Assembly (NCBI GenBank): GCA_963838205.1 | Contig: CAWIQF010000012.1 | Location: 1 to 64,000, forward strand | Length of the DNA stretch: 64,000 nt | Source of the DNA: CAIVVT01 sp963838205 | GTDB taxonomy: Bacteria; Acidobacteriota; Terriglobia; Bryobacterales; Bryobacteraceae | Direction of reading: 5' to 3' | Shown here: positions 23,239 to 33,306 of the stretch, one piece after another | Layout: every line of letters starts with the position of its first letter | How positions within the stretch are numbered: position 1 is the first letter of the stretch | Position numbers and translations under genes: made by a program | The notes under the pieces: model-generated | The model's database searches: none | What the model was told of the DNA's origin: nothing | Seen by the model: only the letters and a program-made list of their open reading frames with translations

Positions 23239-25160
23239 CGGGGCGCCTCTTCGCAGTTCCCATCGAGAATCGCGATGGCGTAAGGGTTCAGTTCGAGCGA
23301 GAGCCGGCCATCGCATGAGTCGATCGTCTCACTCGCGGCGTCGCACCACACCTCAGGTTGCTGCATCGCCCATTCGGCGCTATGCTCATCCAGTCGCCTG
23401 AGCCGCAGCGGCACCGTGAACATTGCACCCAGCAGCCGAATCCGCGGTGCCTCGCGGCTGAAGTTCGCCACCAGGATTCGCCAGCGCGCGCCATCGCAAA
23501 GCGCCACGGCATCCGCGGCCAGCGGCGTATCGGATTCGGTTCGCATGACAGATCCGCCCGCGAATTCACCCGCTGCCGCCAGCACATGGTAGAGCGGGAA
23601 GACGCCACCGGCGAGGGAGGAAAAGCGTGCCGATTGGGAACCCGCCGCGCGCTCAATCACTCCGCGCCAGCCAGTCGTTTCATAGTACGTCACGCTGCTC
23701 GCGCCCGCTTCCGCAAGGTATTCCAGACTACCCAGCGTCCAGCACGCGCCGAACAGCGACATCTGCCGCGGGTCCACTTGCGGCGGCAGTTCCGCGAGGC
23801 GCGAACTCCGATCCGGCGCGGTCGCATCCGGATTGAAACGCGGCTTAAGCGTCACCGGCGAAACCGCCACTGGCCTATCCCCGCAGAGCGCCCGGGCACT
23901 CTCGACCGCTTCGCGCTGCCCAGGCAGGTTCTCCACGAGCGTGTCTTCGTCGAAGGCATGCACCTGCGGATTGAGGCCAAACCAGATTCCGCTAGCACCC
24001 CGCATATCGGGCCTATGACGGTTCAGCTCCGCGAAGTACGCGTTTGTACCCACCAGCACTTCGCCGCCGCTGAGGTTGCGGAGCGACTCGCGCGCCGCTA
24101 TCGGCAGAGCTCCGTCGATTAGCCAGCGCACAACGCGGCCTTTGGTGATGGAAGCCAGTTCCTCGACGACTCCATGCTCTGCAGGCGGCATCTGCAGCAT
24201 GATTTCCAGCGGGACGCCTAGGAGCATCGATTGCTCAATCGCTTGTTGCGCCGTCGCTCGCCACTCGCTTTTTTCAAGCGCGAGGTCCACTCGCAAGTGC
24301 GCCAATCTCAGCCGCCGCAGCCGTTCAATCGACTGTGCATCAAGCGACTCGCCGTGACTCGCGATTGCCAGGCCCAGCCGGGGCAGTGGCGACCGGCGGT
24401 GCACATCGACGCGGATTTCCACCGCATCGTCGGGCCCAACACTTGCACCGATCTCTTCCCGAGCGCCATCGATCGACAGATCCACGCTCTGGTGCACTTT
24501 GGTACCCGCCTCGATGCTGGCGGGATAAGCAAATCGCAACGGCGTGGAATAGGTCTTAAACGAAGCGTCGGTCCAGTTGCGCTGGTCTTCCGTTTCGAAC
24601 TCCTCGCCTGCAAACTCCACGCGCGCGCGGACACCCGAAAAGAGAGTATGCGTGATCGCGCGCAGGCCGAGGAAAGGTTGGTCGGGCGCGATCAGCCGTG
24701 GGAACGCACTCTCTTCGACGCTCCCGTCCATATGCTCGAGCGTGCACGGCGCTCCCACGCATTCCGCGAGCGGATGCAGCACGCACCACCCGATCCGGTT
24801 GCGCCGGAACGTGGTCAGCGCCTGGCCGTCCATCGTCCAACGAATCGACCCGGACCGATCGCCGCGGATCGTGGCGTGCCAGCGAAAGTGGATCTCGTCC
24901 TGCTTGTGTTCGCAGTCGTAGGAGATGGCGAATGCGCTGCCGTCGTCTTCCATCTGGTAGTTCGTGATGACGCCGGGCACTGTGCCCCAGTTCTCATCGC
25001 GCACGGCCATATACACGCGCCGCAGGACTTCGCGGGCGCCTAATCGGATCCAGCGCAATTCGCCATTCTGCAGCGTGGCCGTCAGGGAACCCGCGTGCAG
25101 CGTCCGCCGAGGCGGCGGCTCATCCTCACGCCCGTATCGTAAGACATTGGCCGAAAGCAT
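23235..25160 (-). CDS. apnL: ApnL-like D-apionolactone lactonase
   Basis: The 641-residue cytoplasmic protein appears to have three parts: an N-terminal beta-sandwich (to about 250), a central TIM-barrel-like region (about 250-520, with LGLAIASHGESLDAQ, GEVLVGTNAYFAELNRHRP and GIWFGLNPQVHAFDE) and a C-terminal beta domain. The stretch RQMSLFGACWTLGSLEYL followed by SVTYYETTGWRGV is what I associate with D-apionate lactonase, which opens D-apionolactone to D-apionate. It starts six bases after apsD with gaggtga as ribosome site and ends in ATGA with the tiny ORF. Confidence 0.68.
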   Translation of the reverse strand: MLSANVLRYGREDEPPPRRTLHAGSLTATLQNGELRWIRLGAREVLRRVYMAVRDENWGTVPGVITNYQMEDDGSAFAISYDCEHKQDEIHFRWHATIRGDRSGSIRWTMDGQALTTFRRNRIGWCVLHPLAECVGAPCTLEHMDGSVEESAFPRLIAPDQPFLGLRAITHTLFSGVRARVEFAGEEFETEDQRNWTDASFKTYSTPLRFAYPASIEAGTKVHQSVDLSIDGAREEIGASVGPDDAVEIRVDVHRRSPLPRLGLAIASHGESLDAQSIERLRRLRLAHLRVDLALEKSEWRATAQQAIEQSMLLGVPLEIMLQMPPAEHGVVEELASITKGRVVRWLIDGALPIAARESLRNLSGGEVLVGTNAYFAELNRHRPDMRGASGIWFGLNPQVHAFDEDTLVENLPGQREAVESARALCGDRPVAVSPVTLKPRFNPDATAPDRSSRLAELPPQVDPRQMSLFGACWTLGSLEYLAEAGASSVTYYETTGWRGVIERAAGSQSARFSSLAGGVFPLYHVLAAAGEFAGGSVMRTESDTPLAADAVALCDGARWRILVANFSREAPRIRLLGAMFTVPLRLRRLDEHSAEWAMQQPEVWCDAASETIDSCDGRLSLELNPYAIAILDGNCEEAPR

Positions 25161-25166
25161 AGCGGA

Positions 25167-26192
25167 TCACCTCAATCGAATGGTCCGGCCTTTTTCGGCC
25201 GACTCATAAGCGGCGGATACAAGCCGGACCGTTTTCAAATTATCGTTGGCACGGGTTTCGCCTTGCACTTCTCCGCGCAACGCCCGCAGCAGGTTCGCCT
25301 GGCATGGAACGATGCTGGAATGCACGATGTCGTAGGCGGGATCGGCCCACGGAAAGCGCGGTGGCGGAACTTCCCGGACCAGCGTGCCGTTCTTCGTTGT
25401 GACCCGAATGCCGAAATCGTGCGTCAACTCGAGCGACCCGCGTTCCGCTTCGACAAATATACAGGTCTCGGGAAACTTGTCTCGCTCGAGGAAGTTTTCC
25501 GCGTAGGCGAGTTCCACCAGCACGATCACGCCGCTGTCCATGTCCATCATCACCGTCGCGACATCCTCGCCCTGAATGTCGGCGTGGACGCGCACCGTCC
25601 GGCAATACAGAGTTTTCGCTTCACCAAACAGAAACCGCGCCACGTCCAGAATGTGGCTGCCCAGGTCGGCGAGAATAAACTGCTTCAGTTCCTTGAGGAA
25701 CGGTTGATTAGCATAAACCGGGAAGCCCGAAATCATATCCAGCCGCGCGCGGAAAGGCTTGCCGATCTCGCCGCTGGCCAGAATCCGGCTCACTTCGCGG
25801 ATCGGCGTTTGCCACCGCCAATTCTCGTTCACATAGAGCGGCACGCCCGCTTGCGCGCAGGTCCGCACCATCTCCTCGGCGATTTCGAGCGATGGCGCCA
25901 GCGGCTTTTGGCAAATCGCCGGCAGCTTGTGAGCCGCTGCCAGATGGACGAACCGAGCGTGCGACTCCACGTCCGTAAGGATGTCCACGAAATCGAGGTT
26001 TTCGTTGCGCAGCAGTTCTTCGGGGTCATCGTAGACCGCGGGAATGTCGAACTCCCTCGCTAGCGCTTCCGCTTTCGAGCGCGTGCGATTGTAGATGGCG
26101 ACGCACGTCGTTCCGCCAATCTCACGCCAGCCCGCCAATTGAAAACGAGCCCAGAAGCCTGCGCCGAACGCCGCGAATCGTAGCTCACTCAT
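25167..26192 (-). CDS. apsD: Gfo/Idh/MocA dehydrogenase, candidate D-apiose dehydrogenase
   Basis: The 341-residue enzyme has a Rossmann domain (LRFAAFGAGFWARFQLAGW), the family catalytic lysine in ICQKPLAPSLEIAEEMV, and the C-terminal fold with LYVNENWRWQTPIRE and ILADLGSHILDVARFLFG. ApsD, which oxidises D-apiose to D-apionolactone, is a member of this family. The assignment rests on the operon: its start overlaps the apiosidase stop by eight bases (ATGAGTGA) and the lactonase follows after six. Without that context the substrate could not be named. Confidence 0.65.
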   Translation of the reverse strand: MSELRFAAFGAGFWARFQLAGWREIGGTTCVAIYNRTRSKAEALAREFDIPAVYDDPEELLRNENLDFVDILTDVESHARFVHLAAAHKLPAICQKPLAPSLEIAEEMVRTCAQAGVPLYVNENWRWQTPIREVSRILASGEIGKPFRARLDMISGFPVYANQPFLKELKQFILADLGSHILDVARFLFGEAKTLYCRTVRVHADIQGEDVATVMMDMDSGVIVLVELAYAENFLERDKFPETCIFVEAERGSLELTHDFGIRVTTKNGTLVREVPPPRFPWADPAYDIVHSSIVPCQANLLRALRGEVQGETRANDNLKTVRLVSAAYESAEKGRTIRLR

Positions 26193-27597
26193 TGCCCGGA
26201 TCCTGCCGCACGGCATCGACCCCGCCGGGGGCGCCAAATCCACGGGCGGCATCATCCAGCACGAGCACCCAATCGTTGCCGCGCGACGGTGTCCCAGGCG
26301 GCGTGAAAGTGCGAGTGCCGCGATTGGCAAGTTCGCCAATCACGCTCGCAGTGCCCGTGCGCGTGTCGTACCACCACGCCTTCACCGTCGCACCGGAGAT
26401 CTTGCCCAGCGCAACGTGGATCGAAGCCCCAAGCGGAGTGTACAGGAATGCGTAGCCATCGCCGCGCGTCGCTTGCAAATGGCCGGCCCCGTCCTGTTGG
26501 GTATCCTCATTTAAAGTTTGATCCGGCACGCGCGAGAAGTACGGCCGCGATAACACCAGCCGCCGCACGAATTGCATTTCGCCCGCGCCTGGCAAATCGA
26601 GGCTGGTGTGCCAATCCCCGCGCGCCAGTCCGACTGCCTCGCGCCCCGGCGTCTTCATCTGCCAGATGTCGTGACAGCCGTAGGTGTGCCCCTGCGCCCC
26701 AGCAAATACGGCCCAGTAGGCCGCCTGGCGCACGTCGAAATCGTCGAACCACCCGTTTTGTTCCGGCTTCCAGTTCACGGGATGGTTCTCATATCGCGGC
26801 TCGCCGTCTGTGCATGGCTTCACGGGCACGCGCTGGTAGTCGGTCTCGATCATGCGGTAGTTCGCCAGGTCCTTGCGCGCGTGACCGCTCTGCAGCATGT
26901 TGAAATCCAGCCACGGCTCAGCCTGCAAACGATCGCCCGAGGATTGTCCGCCTTGTGGATGGAACGTGATCAGGTGGCGCCCGCCGTCGCCTTCCTTGAG
27001 CCCCGCCGCCATCTCGCGCCACACCTGCTCCACGCCCGCTGGATCGCGGTCGCCGCCGAGAATCCAGATGATGTTCGGCCGGTCTTTGTAGCGCTGGCCG
27101 AGGATCCGCCCATACACGCGCGCCTTCTCCGGCGTGAAAATCACCGGGCCGACGCCCCAGGCTTTCACGACCTTGTCCCCCCACGTCGGCAGCACGCCGA
27201 TATACAGCCCGCGCTCGCGCGCCAGGTCAATCACCTTGTCGACATGCCGGAAATAGGCTTCATTGACGCGCGCGGGATCGTTGCCGATCAACGGCAGTTC
27301 GCCTTCCGCGTTGGGCGTGTTTAACCCATCCAACTCGGCCAGGATCACGGCCTGAATCACCGTGAACCCTTTGCGGCTGCGATTGTCGAGGTACACCGCA
27401 CTCTCCTCGATCGTCAGCCGGTGAAACAACTCCCATGCGGTGTCGCCGAGATAGAAAAATGGAGTGCCGTCGGCATGCATCAAGAAGCGATGGTTTGCCG
27501 CCACCTTCAGATCGCCGTGGCGGAAATCGACACTCTGGGCCGACATGCCTGTTGTTGTGCTCATGATCATGATCGCAATCCGTCGCATCCAGCTCAT
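26185..27597 (-). CDS. GH140-type apiosidase (DUF4038 glycoside hydrolase), exported
   Basis: The 470-residue protein has a signal peptide (MRRIAIMIMSTTTGMSAQ) and a DUF4038 TIM barrel: GTPFFYLGDTAWELFHRL, YLDNRSRKGFTVIQAVI, PNIIWILGGDRDP and FHPQGGQSSG, followed by HTYGCHDIWQM. A C-terminal beta domain with VKAWWYDTRTG and WVLVLDDA is the Ig-like cap found in the family. GH140 enzymes cleave apiose linkages at the base of rhamnogalacturonan II side chains. Start 27597 is chosen to give the signal peptide, with gggagg upstream. It is translationally coupled to apsD. Confidence 0.72.
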   Translation of the reverse strand: MSWMRRIAIMIMSTTTGMSAQSVDFRHGDLKVAANHRFLMHADGTPFFYLGDTAWELFHRLTIEESAVYLDNRSRKGFTVIQAVILAELDGLNTPNAEGELPLIGNDPARVNEAYFRHVDKVIDLARERGLYIGVLPTWGDKVVKAWGVGPVIFTPEKARVYGRILGQRYKDRPNIIWILGGDRDPAGVEQVWREMAAGLKEGDGGRHLITFHPQGGQSSGDRLQAEPWLDFNMLQSGHARKDLANYRMIETDYQRVPVKPCTDGEPRYENHPVNWKPEQNGWFDDFDVRQAAYWAVFAGAQGHTYGCHDIWQMKTPGREAVGLARGDWHTSLDLPGAGEMQFVRRLVLSRPYFSRVPDQTLNEDTQQDGAGHLQATRGDGYAFLYTPLGASIHVALGKISGATVKAWWYDTRTGTASVIGELANRGTRTFTPPGTPSRGNDWVLVLDDAARGFGAPGGVDAVRQDPGNE

Positions 27598-27643
27598 CGT
27601 TTGCGTGGCCTCCCGCGCATCGCTCTGCGTCGCCGTGGCAGTG

Positions 27644-28915
27644 TCAACATATCGGGCCTGAGTCCGCATTTCTAGGAAGAACAGACTCAGCATTATGAGA
27701 AAACGCCCGGGTCTTTCGCAACCGGTCCAGCGCGAACCCAAGCGGCACTAGATACAGCGCCAACCCGAGCGCAAAGCTCTTCTGCAAGCCGAACGAATCG
27801 GCCATTCTCCCCTGCAGCACTGGGAGCACTGCGCACCCGATGAAGCCCATCGTCAACAGCCCAGACGCCTGTCCGGTCAGCTCGCCCAGTCCCTCAATTG
27901 CCAGCGCGTACAGCGTCGGGAAGAAGATTGAAATGAAAAATCCGCCGGCGATGAGTCCTGCTACCGCGATCCACCCCGCGCCAAACACCACGCACGCCAG
28001 ACACGCCATCGCGCCTGCGATGTTGATTGTCAAATGCGCTGCCGGACGGACTCTTTTCTGCAGCCAGGCCCCGACCAGTCGTCCGGCCGCGAACACGGCG
28101 AAGAACACGGTGAACAGGCGTTGCGAATCGCGCGCGGACAGCGCGGTGATCGACCGGTCTTCCAGAAAGTTGCGGAAAAACCCAAAGAATCCGGCCTCCA
28201 CGCCTAATGACAATGTGATCGCGACGAACCCCAGCAGCAGCTTTGGATGTTGCCAGATGGTGCCGCTGACGGTCCTCTCCCCCGCCCGGCTCTCGCGCGT
28301 TTCCAGGCCGCCCTCGATCTTGACGTTGCGCACGATCGCTGTGACCATCGCGGTCGCAACCAGCACTCCGCCCAGCGTCAGGAAGAGGCGTTCCATGTAC
28401 GGCAGCTTTGCGCCCACCGTCACGGCCGCGGCCGGGATGAGCACCGACAGCGTCGCCGGCGCGATGATCTGCGCCACCGCGCCCAGTGCGTTGCCCAGAT
28501 TCAACCGGCTCGATCCCTGGTCCACCGGCCCCAGCGCGCACAGCAGCGGGTTGCCCGCGACCAGTTGAAAGTTGAACCCCACGCCGATGAGGAAGAAACC
28601 TGTCAGCACAGCGCCATAACGGCCCGATTCGAGACCCGGCACCAGCAGCAGCGTGCCGGCCGCATACAGCGCCATCGCGATCGAGAGATAGTTTTTGTAC
28701 CCCAGGCGTTTGACGAAATATCCCATCGCCACGGCCAGCAGAAACGGAATGTTCTTCGCGAACATCGTGTACTGCTGCTGCTGATAAGTGAGCCGGAAGT
28801 ACTCCTTGAACTCGGGCAGGAACACGCCCTCGAAGCACTGCGTCATGCCGCAGAAAAAGTAAATGAAGTACACCGTGTAGAGCAGCATGCGCGCCGGCCT
28901 GTCCTGCTCCTTCAT
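27644..28915 (-). CDS. FucP-like MFS sugar permease
   Basis: The 423-residue protein has about 12 hydrophobic spans and resembles the FHS (fucose-glucose-galactose:H+ symporter) branch of the major facilitator superfamily: YFIYFFCGMTQCFEGVFLP, LTGFFLIGVGFNFQLVAG and NPLLCALGPVDQGSSRLN, with GLLTMGFIGCAVLPVLQG late in the protein. It would import a free monosaccharide, here most likely the apiose released by the next gene's product. It lies 31 bp after the beta-helix gene and 46 bp before the apiosidase gene. Confidence 0.8.
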   Translation of the reverse strand: MKEQDRPARMLLYTVYFIYFFCGMTQCFEGVFLPEFKEYFRLTYQQQQYTMFAKNIPFLLAVAMGYFVKRLGYKNYLSIAMALYAAGTLLLVPGLESGRYGAVLTGFFLIGVGFNFQLVAGNPLLCALGPVDQGSSRLNLGNALGAVAQIIAPATLSVLIPAAAVTVGAKLPYMERLFLTLGGVLVATAMVTAIVRNVKIEGGLETRESRAGERTVSGTIWQHPKLLLGFVAITLSLGVEAGFFGFFRNFLEDRSITALSARDSQRLFTVFFAVFAAGRLVGAWLQKRVRPAAHLTINIAGAMACLACVVFGAGWIAVAGLIAGGFFISIFFPTLYALAIEGLGELTGQASGLLTMGFIGCAVLPVLQGRMADSFGLQKSFALGLALYLVPLGFALDRLRKTRAFSHNAESVLPRNADSGPIC

Positions 28916-28946
28916 GCCCTGCGGTACTCCTTCTCTGTGGCCGCTC

Positions 28947-30317
28947 TCACTGCCCCTTCCGATACGGCTCGTTGTCGCTCACGATCGCCCGCGCGCCGAT
29001 CTCATTGCGGATCTCCACGCCATAGAAGCCGTTGTTGCCGCGGACGATCGCGCTCCGGACGCCCACCTTGAGGTGGATCGCCGTCGGCTGAAACCGCTGT
29101 GACCCGCCCGCCGTGTGATCGGCATTGCCCGGCTGGCGCGCCTTCGCGAGGGCATCGAACGTGCAGTTCTGAACCTGCACCTTGCCAGCCTCCACGACGA
29201 TGGAGGCCTCCGGCGAGTCGAAATTATTCGAGAAGTAGCAATCCGAAAACGACGTGTACCCGTCGCCCCGCAGTACGGCGTTGTGCAGCACCGGACCCCA
29301 GAATCCGCAATTCACAAATCGCACGTTGCCCTTGCAGCCCGGTTCAATTACGATTTGCGTGGACCGCCCCACACGATGCGCGTTGAACTCTCCATTCGTG
29401 ATCAGCAGCCCCTGCGGCTGGATCGCGTCCACCTCTACCGCCGTATCGCACGCATCCGCGCCGATGCCGAGGAATTGCCCGTTGCACGATCCGTTCTCCG
29501 TCTCGATGAACCGGTAGCCCGTTTTCGCGGGAAATACGAACGTGTTCGTGACGAACTCCCAATCAGTGCGCCCGAAAACGAACGCCTCCAGGTGCTGCTG
29601 CATGTACGCAAACACCTTGTTCCAGTCGCCGTCGAACGCCTGGTGCGCCCAGAAATGCGAGTGGAATTGGACGTTCTCGATACGCCCGACGTCACCCGTC
29701 CAATCGACGAAGATCCCGTGCCGCAGCACCGTGCCCTGCACGCCCATAATCCTGTGCCGGCCGTTCTCCGTCGGACCCGTGCGAATCCCGTTGTAGCTGT
29801 TGACCAGCGTGACGTTGGCCACCGTCGAGTCGAAGCTCACGTCCTTCGGGTTCTCGGGATCGCCGCGAATTTGCACCGTCCACGGGTACGGCTGGATGTC
29901 GTCCACCTTCTGCTCGGGATAGTAAATCGTCACGCCCGTCAGAGATGTGGAACTCCGCATCTCGATAAACGCCGGAGCGTTTTCCTGCCCCCGTCCTTCG
30001 GTGGGCATCAGAATCGCGCCCGTGCGCGGCTCCCACGACTGCGGCGCTTGATTGACGCCCGCCACGTGCACGCCCTTCCTGATCACCAGGTGGCCTTTGC
30101 ACAGCCATTGCCCGACCGGCACTTCGACCACGCCGCCCTTCGCGCTGGCGGCGTCGATGGCCCGCTGAATCGCCGCCGTGTTGTCGGTCACGCCGTCGCC
30201 CAGCGCTCCAAACGCCGCTATGTTGTAGACGCCTTCCGCCGCGCCGGGCGCAACCGGCGTCTGCCCCGCCGCGCTCACGCAGCACGCGATGGCGCCCGCG
30301 ATCAAATACCTCAGCAC
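28947..30317 (-). CDS. Exported pectate-lyase-like parallel beta-helix protein
   Basis: The 456-residue protein has a signal peptide (MLRYLIAGAIACCVSAAGQ) and a Pectate_lyase_3-type start (YNIAAFGALGDGVTDNTAA, AAIQRAIDAASAKGG), followed by beta-helix turns rich in Asn and Gly (VANVTLVNSYNGIRTG, IENVQFHSHFWAHQA, NVRFVNCGFWG). This fold is shared by GH28 polygalacturonases and pectate/rhamnogalacturonan lyases; the GH28 catalytic Asp set was not clearly found, so the reaction is open. It lies within the apiose operon, 12 bp after the CBM9-tailed gene, consistent with a pectin substrate. Confidence 0.75.
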   Translation of the reverse strand: MLRYLIAGAIACCVSAAGQTPVAPGAAEGVYNIAAFGALGDGVTDNTAAIQRAIDAASAKGGVVEVPVGQWLCKGHLVIRKGVHVAGVNQAPQSWEPRTGAILMPTEGRGQENAPAFIEMRSSTSLTGVTIYYPEQKVDDIQPYPWTVQIRGDPENPKDVSFDSTVANVTLVNSYNGIRTGPTENGRHRIMGVQGTVLRHGIFVDWTGDVGRIENVQFHSHFWAHQAFDGDWNKVFAYMQQHLEAFVFGRTDWEFVTNTFVFPAKTGYRFIETENGSCNGQFLGIGADACDTAVEVDAIQPQGLLITNGEFNAHRVGRSTQIVIEPGCKGNVRFVNCGFWGPVLHNAVLRGDGYTSFSDCYFSNNFDSPEASIVVEAGKVQVQNCTFDALAKARQPGNADHTAGGSQRFQPTAIHLKVGVRSAIVRGNNGFYGVEIRNEIGARAIVSDNEPYRKGQ

Positions 30318-30329
30318 CCGCGCGCCTCC

Positions 30330-33306
30330 CTATTTCTCGAACGCGAATTCAATCTCATTCGACCAATGCGTGGACCAGTCATCGTGGAACGTGAGCGGAT
30401 TGCTCTTCGATACACTGCGCCCCGCCGCCAGTTCCAGCGCCGGACCCGCGTTGTTGTTCGCGCGGAAGCTGAACTTCACCGTCGCGCCGGCGTCCAGGCG
30501 CCGCTTCACATCAGGCATTTCACTCCACGGGATCGCCGCCTCGACAATCCGCGTGTTGCCTTCGCGGCGCATCGCCAGTTGCGCTCCCTCCACCGGTCCG
30601 CCATCGTGCGGCGCCTTCGGTTGACGCGGATAGAAATGCTTGCGCGGCATCCCCGGCGCGAGCAGCCGCCACACCTCCGTACCCCCGCCGTAGCGCGCCG
30701 CCACCGGGTTCAACGCGTACTCGTAATCGGTATCCGCGTAGACCATAAAATGCTCCATGGTCCCGCGCGGAAACTCGAGAAACGGCTTCTCGCTCGGCGC
30801 CAGCACGTTAAACGCGAGCTGCACGTTGTCGTGGTCATTGCCCGACGGAATCGCGAAATTCTTGCGGTACGAAAACCGCCGCACGCCCGCGGGCCACTGC
30901 AGTGCCTTGTCTTTGTCCCAGCTCACCTCCGGATAAAAGTACTCATCGTCGTCGCGCGCCGCCGTCCGCACCATGCCCTCGTCGGGCGTGTCGTCGGCGA
31001 TCTTGGCCGCGAAATAAAAGTTGCGTTCGTCGTACGCCAGGTACGCCGTCGCGACGCCCGCCTTCTGCTCGTTGCTGAACTGCTTGAACGGAAGGTATGC
31101 CTCTTCGCTCATGCTCACGCCGATACCCGCGCCCGTGGTCGTCTGCGGGAGCACGCCCTGCCAGTCGGCGAGATCGCCGTCCACGCGAATCGTCTTGCGC
31201 GCAATCACGTTCACGTGCAGCGTCTCGTCGTGCGTGACTCTGCCGTCCGCGCCGGCGTCGAAGCTCGCCCGCAGCGCGTACAGGTTCGCCGGAGATTCCG
31301 CGCCGCCCGTCACCTTCAGCGTCACGTTTTTCGTCTCATGCGCCGCCAGGCGGATCGTCTGTCGCGGCTGATCGAGCCTGCAAACCCGCCAACTCCGTCT
31401 GCAGCGTTCCGCTCACCGCGCGATTCAGCACGTTGGTGATCCGCAGCCGCAGTTCCGGCTGCGCCGCCACGCGCCGCAGCATGTCCCGCGCAACGATCTC
31501 CACCGGCTCCACGCCGTGAATTTCCGCGTGGCGCAGCGTCTCCAGCAGTTCCTCGAAGGAGCCCGCCGCGCCCGTCGTTCGCAGGAAGTAGCCCAGCCCA
31601 TTCAGCGGCACCGTGATTGTGCCCGCCGCGCTCGCGACCGCGTTTCCATAAAAATCGTACAGCCGGAACGCTCCGCCGCCGTCCGGGATTCGCAGCCGCG
31701 CTTCGGGGCCGATTTTCACCGACCGGTAGAGCACTCGCTCGCGCTCGTAGATCGCGCCCAGGTCGCCCACGATCACCACGCTCCCGCCATCAGCCGATTT
31801 CAATCCATCGAAGACGAAGACCCACGGCAGTCCGTTGCGGAACAAAATCTCGCGGAACCGGCGCTGCCCGATGAATTTTTGCGTCGCCGCGACCGCCGCG
31901 GCCGGCGGCCACGCCTGGACCACCGGATACACCTGGCCGCCGACCTTCTTGTTGCGGCTGTCGTACACGTTCCCTTGGTAGATCCCCGCCGTGCGCTCCT
32001 GCCCCTGCGCGCGCATCGACGCAATCACGCCCGCCACGCGGTCCTCGGAGTTCGCGATCCAACTCTCGGTGTCCCATACTCGCACCGGCCCGTATTCCGC
32101 CTGGCGCTGGACCCACTCGGGCGTAATCGCCGGGTCCGCCGCCAGCGGCTGGTAGTGAATGCTCACGAAATCGAGCCACTTGAGAAACTTGTCGCTGCCA
32201 TCGGGAAACAGCTTGTCACGCGTGTTGGTCAACGAGCACGCCCCGCCGATCAGCACCTTCACGCCGCTGCTCCGCCGCGCGTCTTCGATGCCCAGCGCCA
32301 TCTGCTCGTACAGTTCGCGAAACCGCGGAATGTCCGCGCCCCAGCCGGAAATGCTGATCCCCTCCCAGGGCTCGTTCCACAGCTCCATCGCGTTCACCGG
32401 CCCCTTCGGCCAGCCGTATTTCGACGCGATCCGCTCGGCCCATTTCCGGAACTCCGTGTCGTACCGCGGCAACCATGCCCGGTCGTCCTTCGTGTCGAGC
32501 AGCTTGCCTTTGTCGTCGAGCCACGGCCGCGGGCGCCCCAGCGGCATCGGCGCCGTGCCGTTGTCCACCGTCAGCATCGCCGTAACGTCATGCCGACCCG
32601 CCCACTCGATGTTTTGGCCGAACTTCGCCGTCTCGGCCTCGAAGTCTGGTGAACTCGGCGGCGTGAAGCTCGCGCCCATCCGCGCACCCTTGATGCCGAG
32701 CTTCTGGAACAGCACGAAGACGTTTTCATTCATGAACTCCGGCCAGGTCTCGTCGAGCGCATAGGTCGGGAACTGCACCCGCCCGGCGTCGGGCGCAACC
32801 ACGCGCACCAGGCTCGCCACAAACCGTCGTCCCTGGCCCTCGATTTCGACCACCAGCGCGTAGCCGCCATAGGTCGCCGGGATGCGCGGCCGCACCGTGA
32901 TCTCCTGTGCGCCCTTCCCCGGGAGATCCAACGCGATCGATTCGCTGCTCGCGCCCTGCGGCATCTCCAACCGCACCACGTCGGGACTCCACACGTCGCC
33001 CGGCTTGGCCCGCGTCGCCCAGCGGATCACCTCCACACGGCCTGTCGCGGCAATCGGCGCGTCACTCTGGTTGACGAACCGCAGCAACAGCTCCGCCTGC
33101 TCGCCCGGCGTCAGTACGTTCACCGTCGGCCGCCCGTCCACGCGGATCTCCAGCTCATCCACGCTGTAGCTTTTCGCGGTGCGCCCTCCGTCGAGCCCGA
33201 GCACCTGGGCGAAGCCGGTCATCTCGCTGCCCGTCACCATTTGCGCCTGCGCACTGCCGCTCGCCAACGCGGCCACACATGCCCATGTAACCCAGACCGG
33301 CGCCAT
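30330..33306 (-). pseudogene. Exported clan-A glycoside hydrolase with CBM9-like tail, one frameshift
   Basis: Two frames form one protein of about 990 residues. The first (signal MAPVWVTWACVAALASGSAQ, beta-sandwich, then TIM barrel with AMELWNEPWEGISISGW and VRVWDTESWIANSED, giving Glu candidates for acid/base and nucleophile) is intact to TELAGL near 31380. There an extra base shifts the frame, ending falsely at 31336. The correct continuation (RLDQPRQTIRLAAHETKN) leads to a CBM9-like domain (VDGDLADWQG, NFYFAAKIADDTPDEG). If the shift is a sequencing error, this is a normal gene and the first of the apiose operon. Substrate unknown. Confidence 0.72.

Noticed and set aside
29115..31439. 774-codon plus-strand frame, the second longest in that area
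   Set aside because: It spans two minus-strand genes and the frameshift between their neighbours; its Arg/His-rich text is typical of antisense of GC-rich genes.
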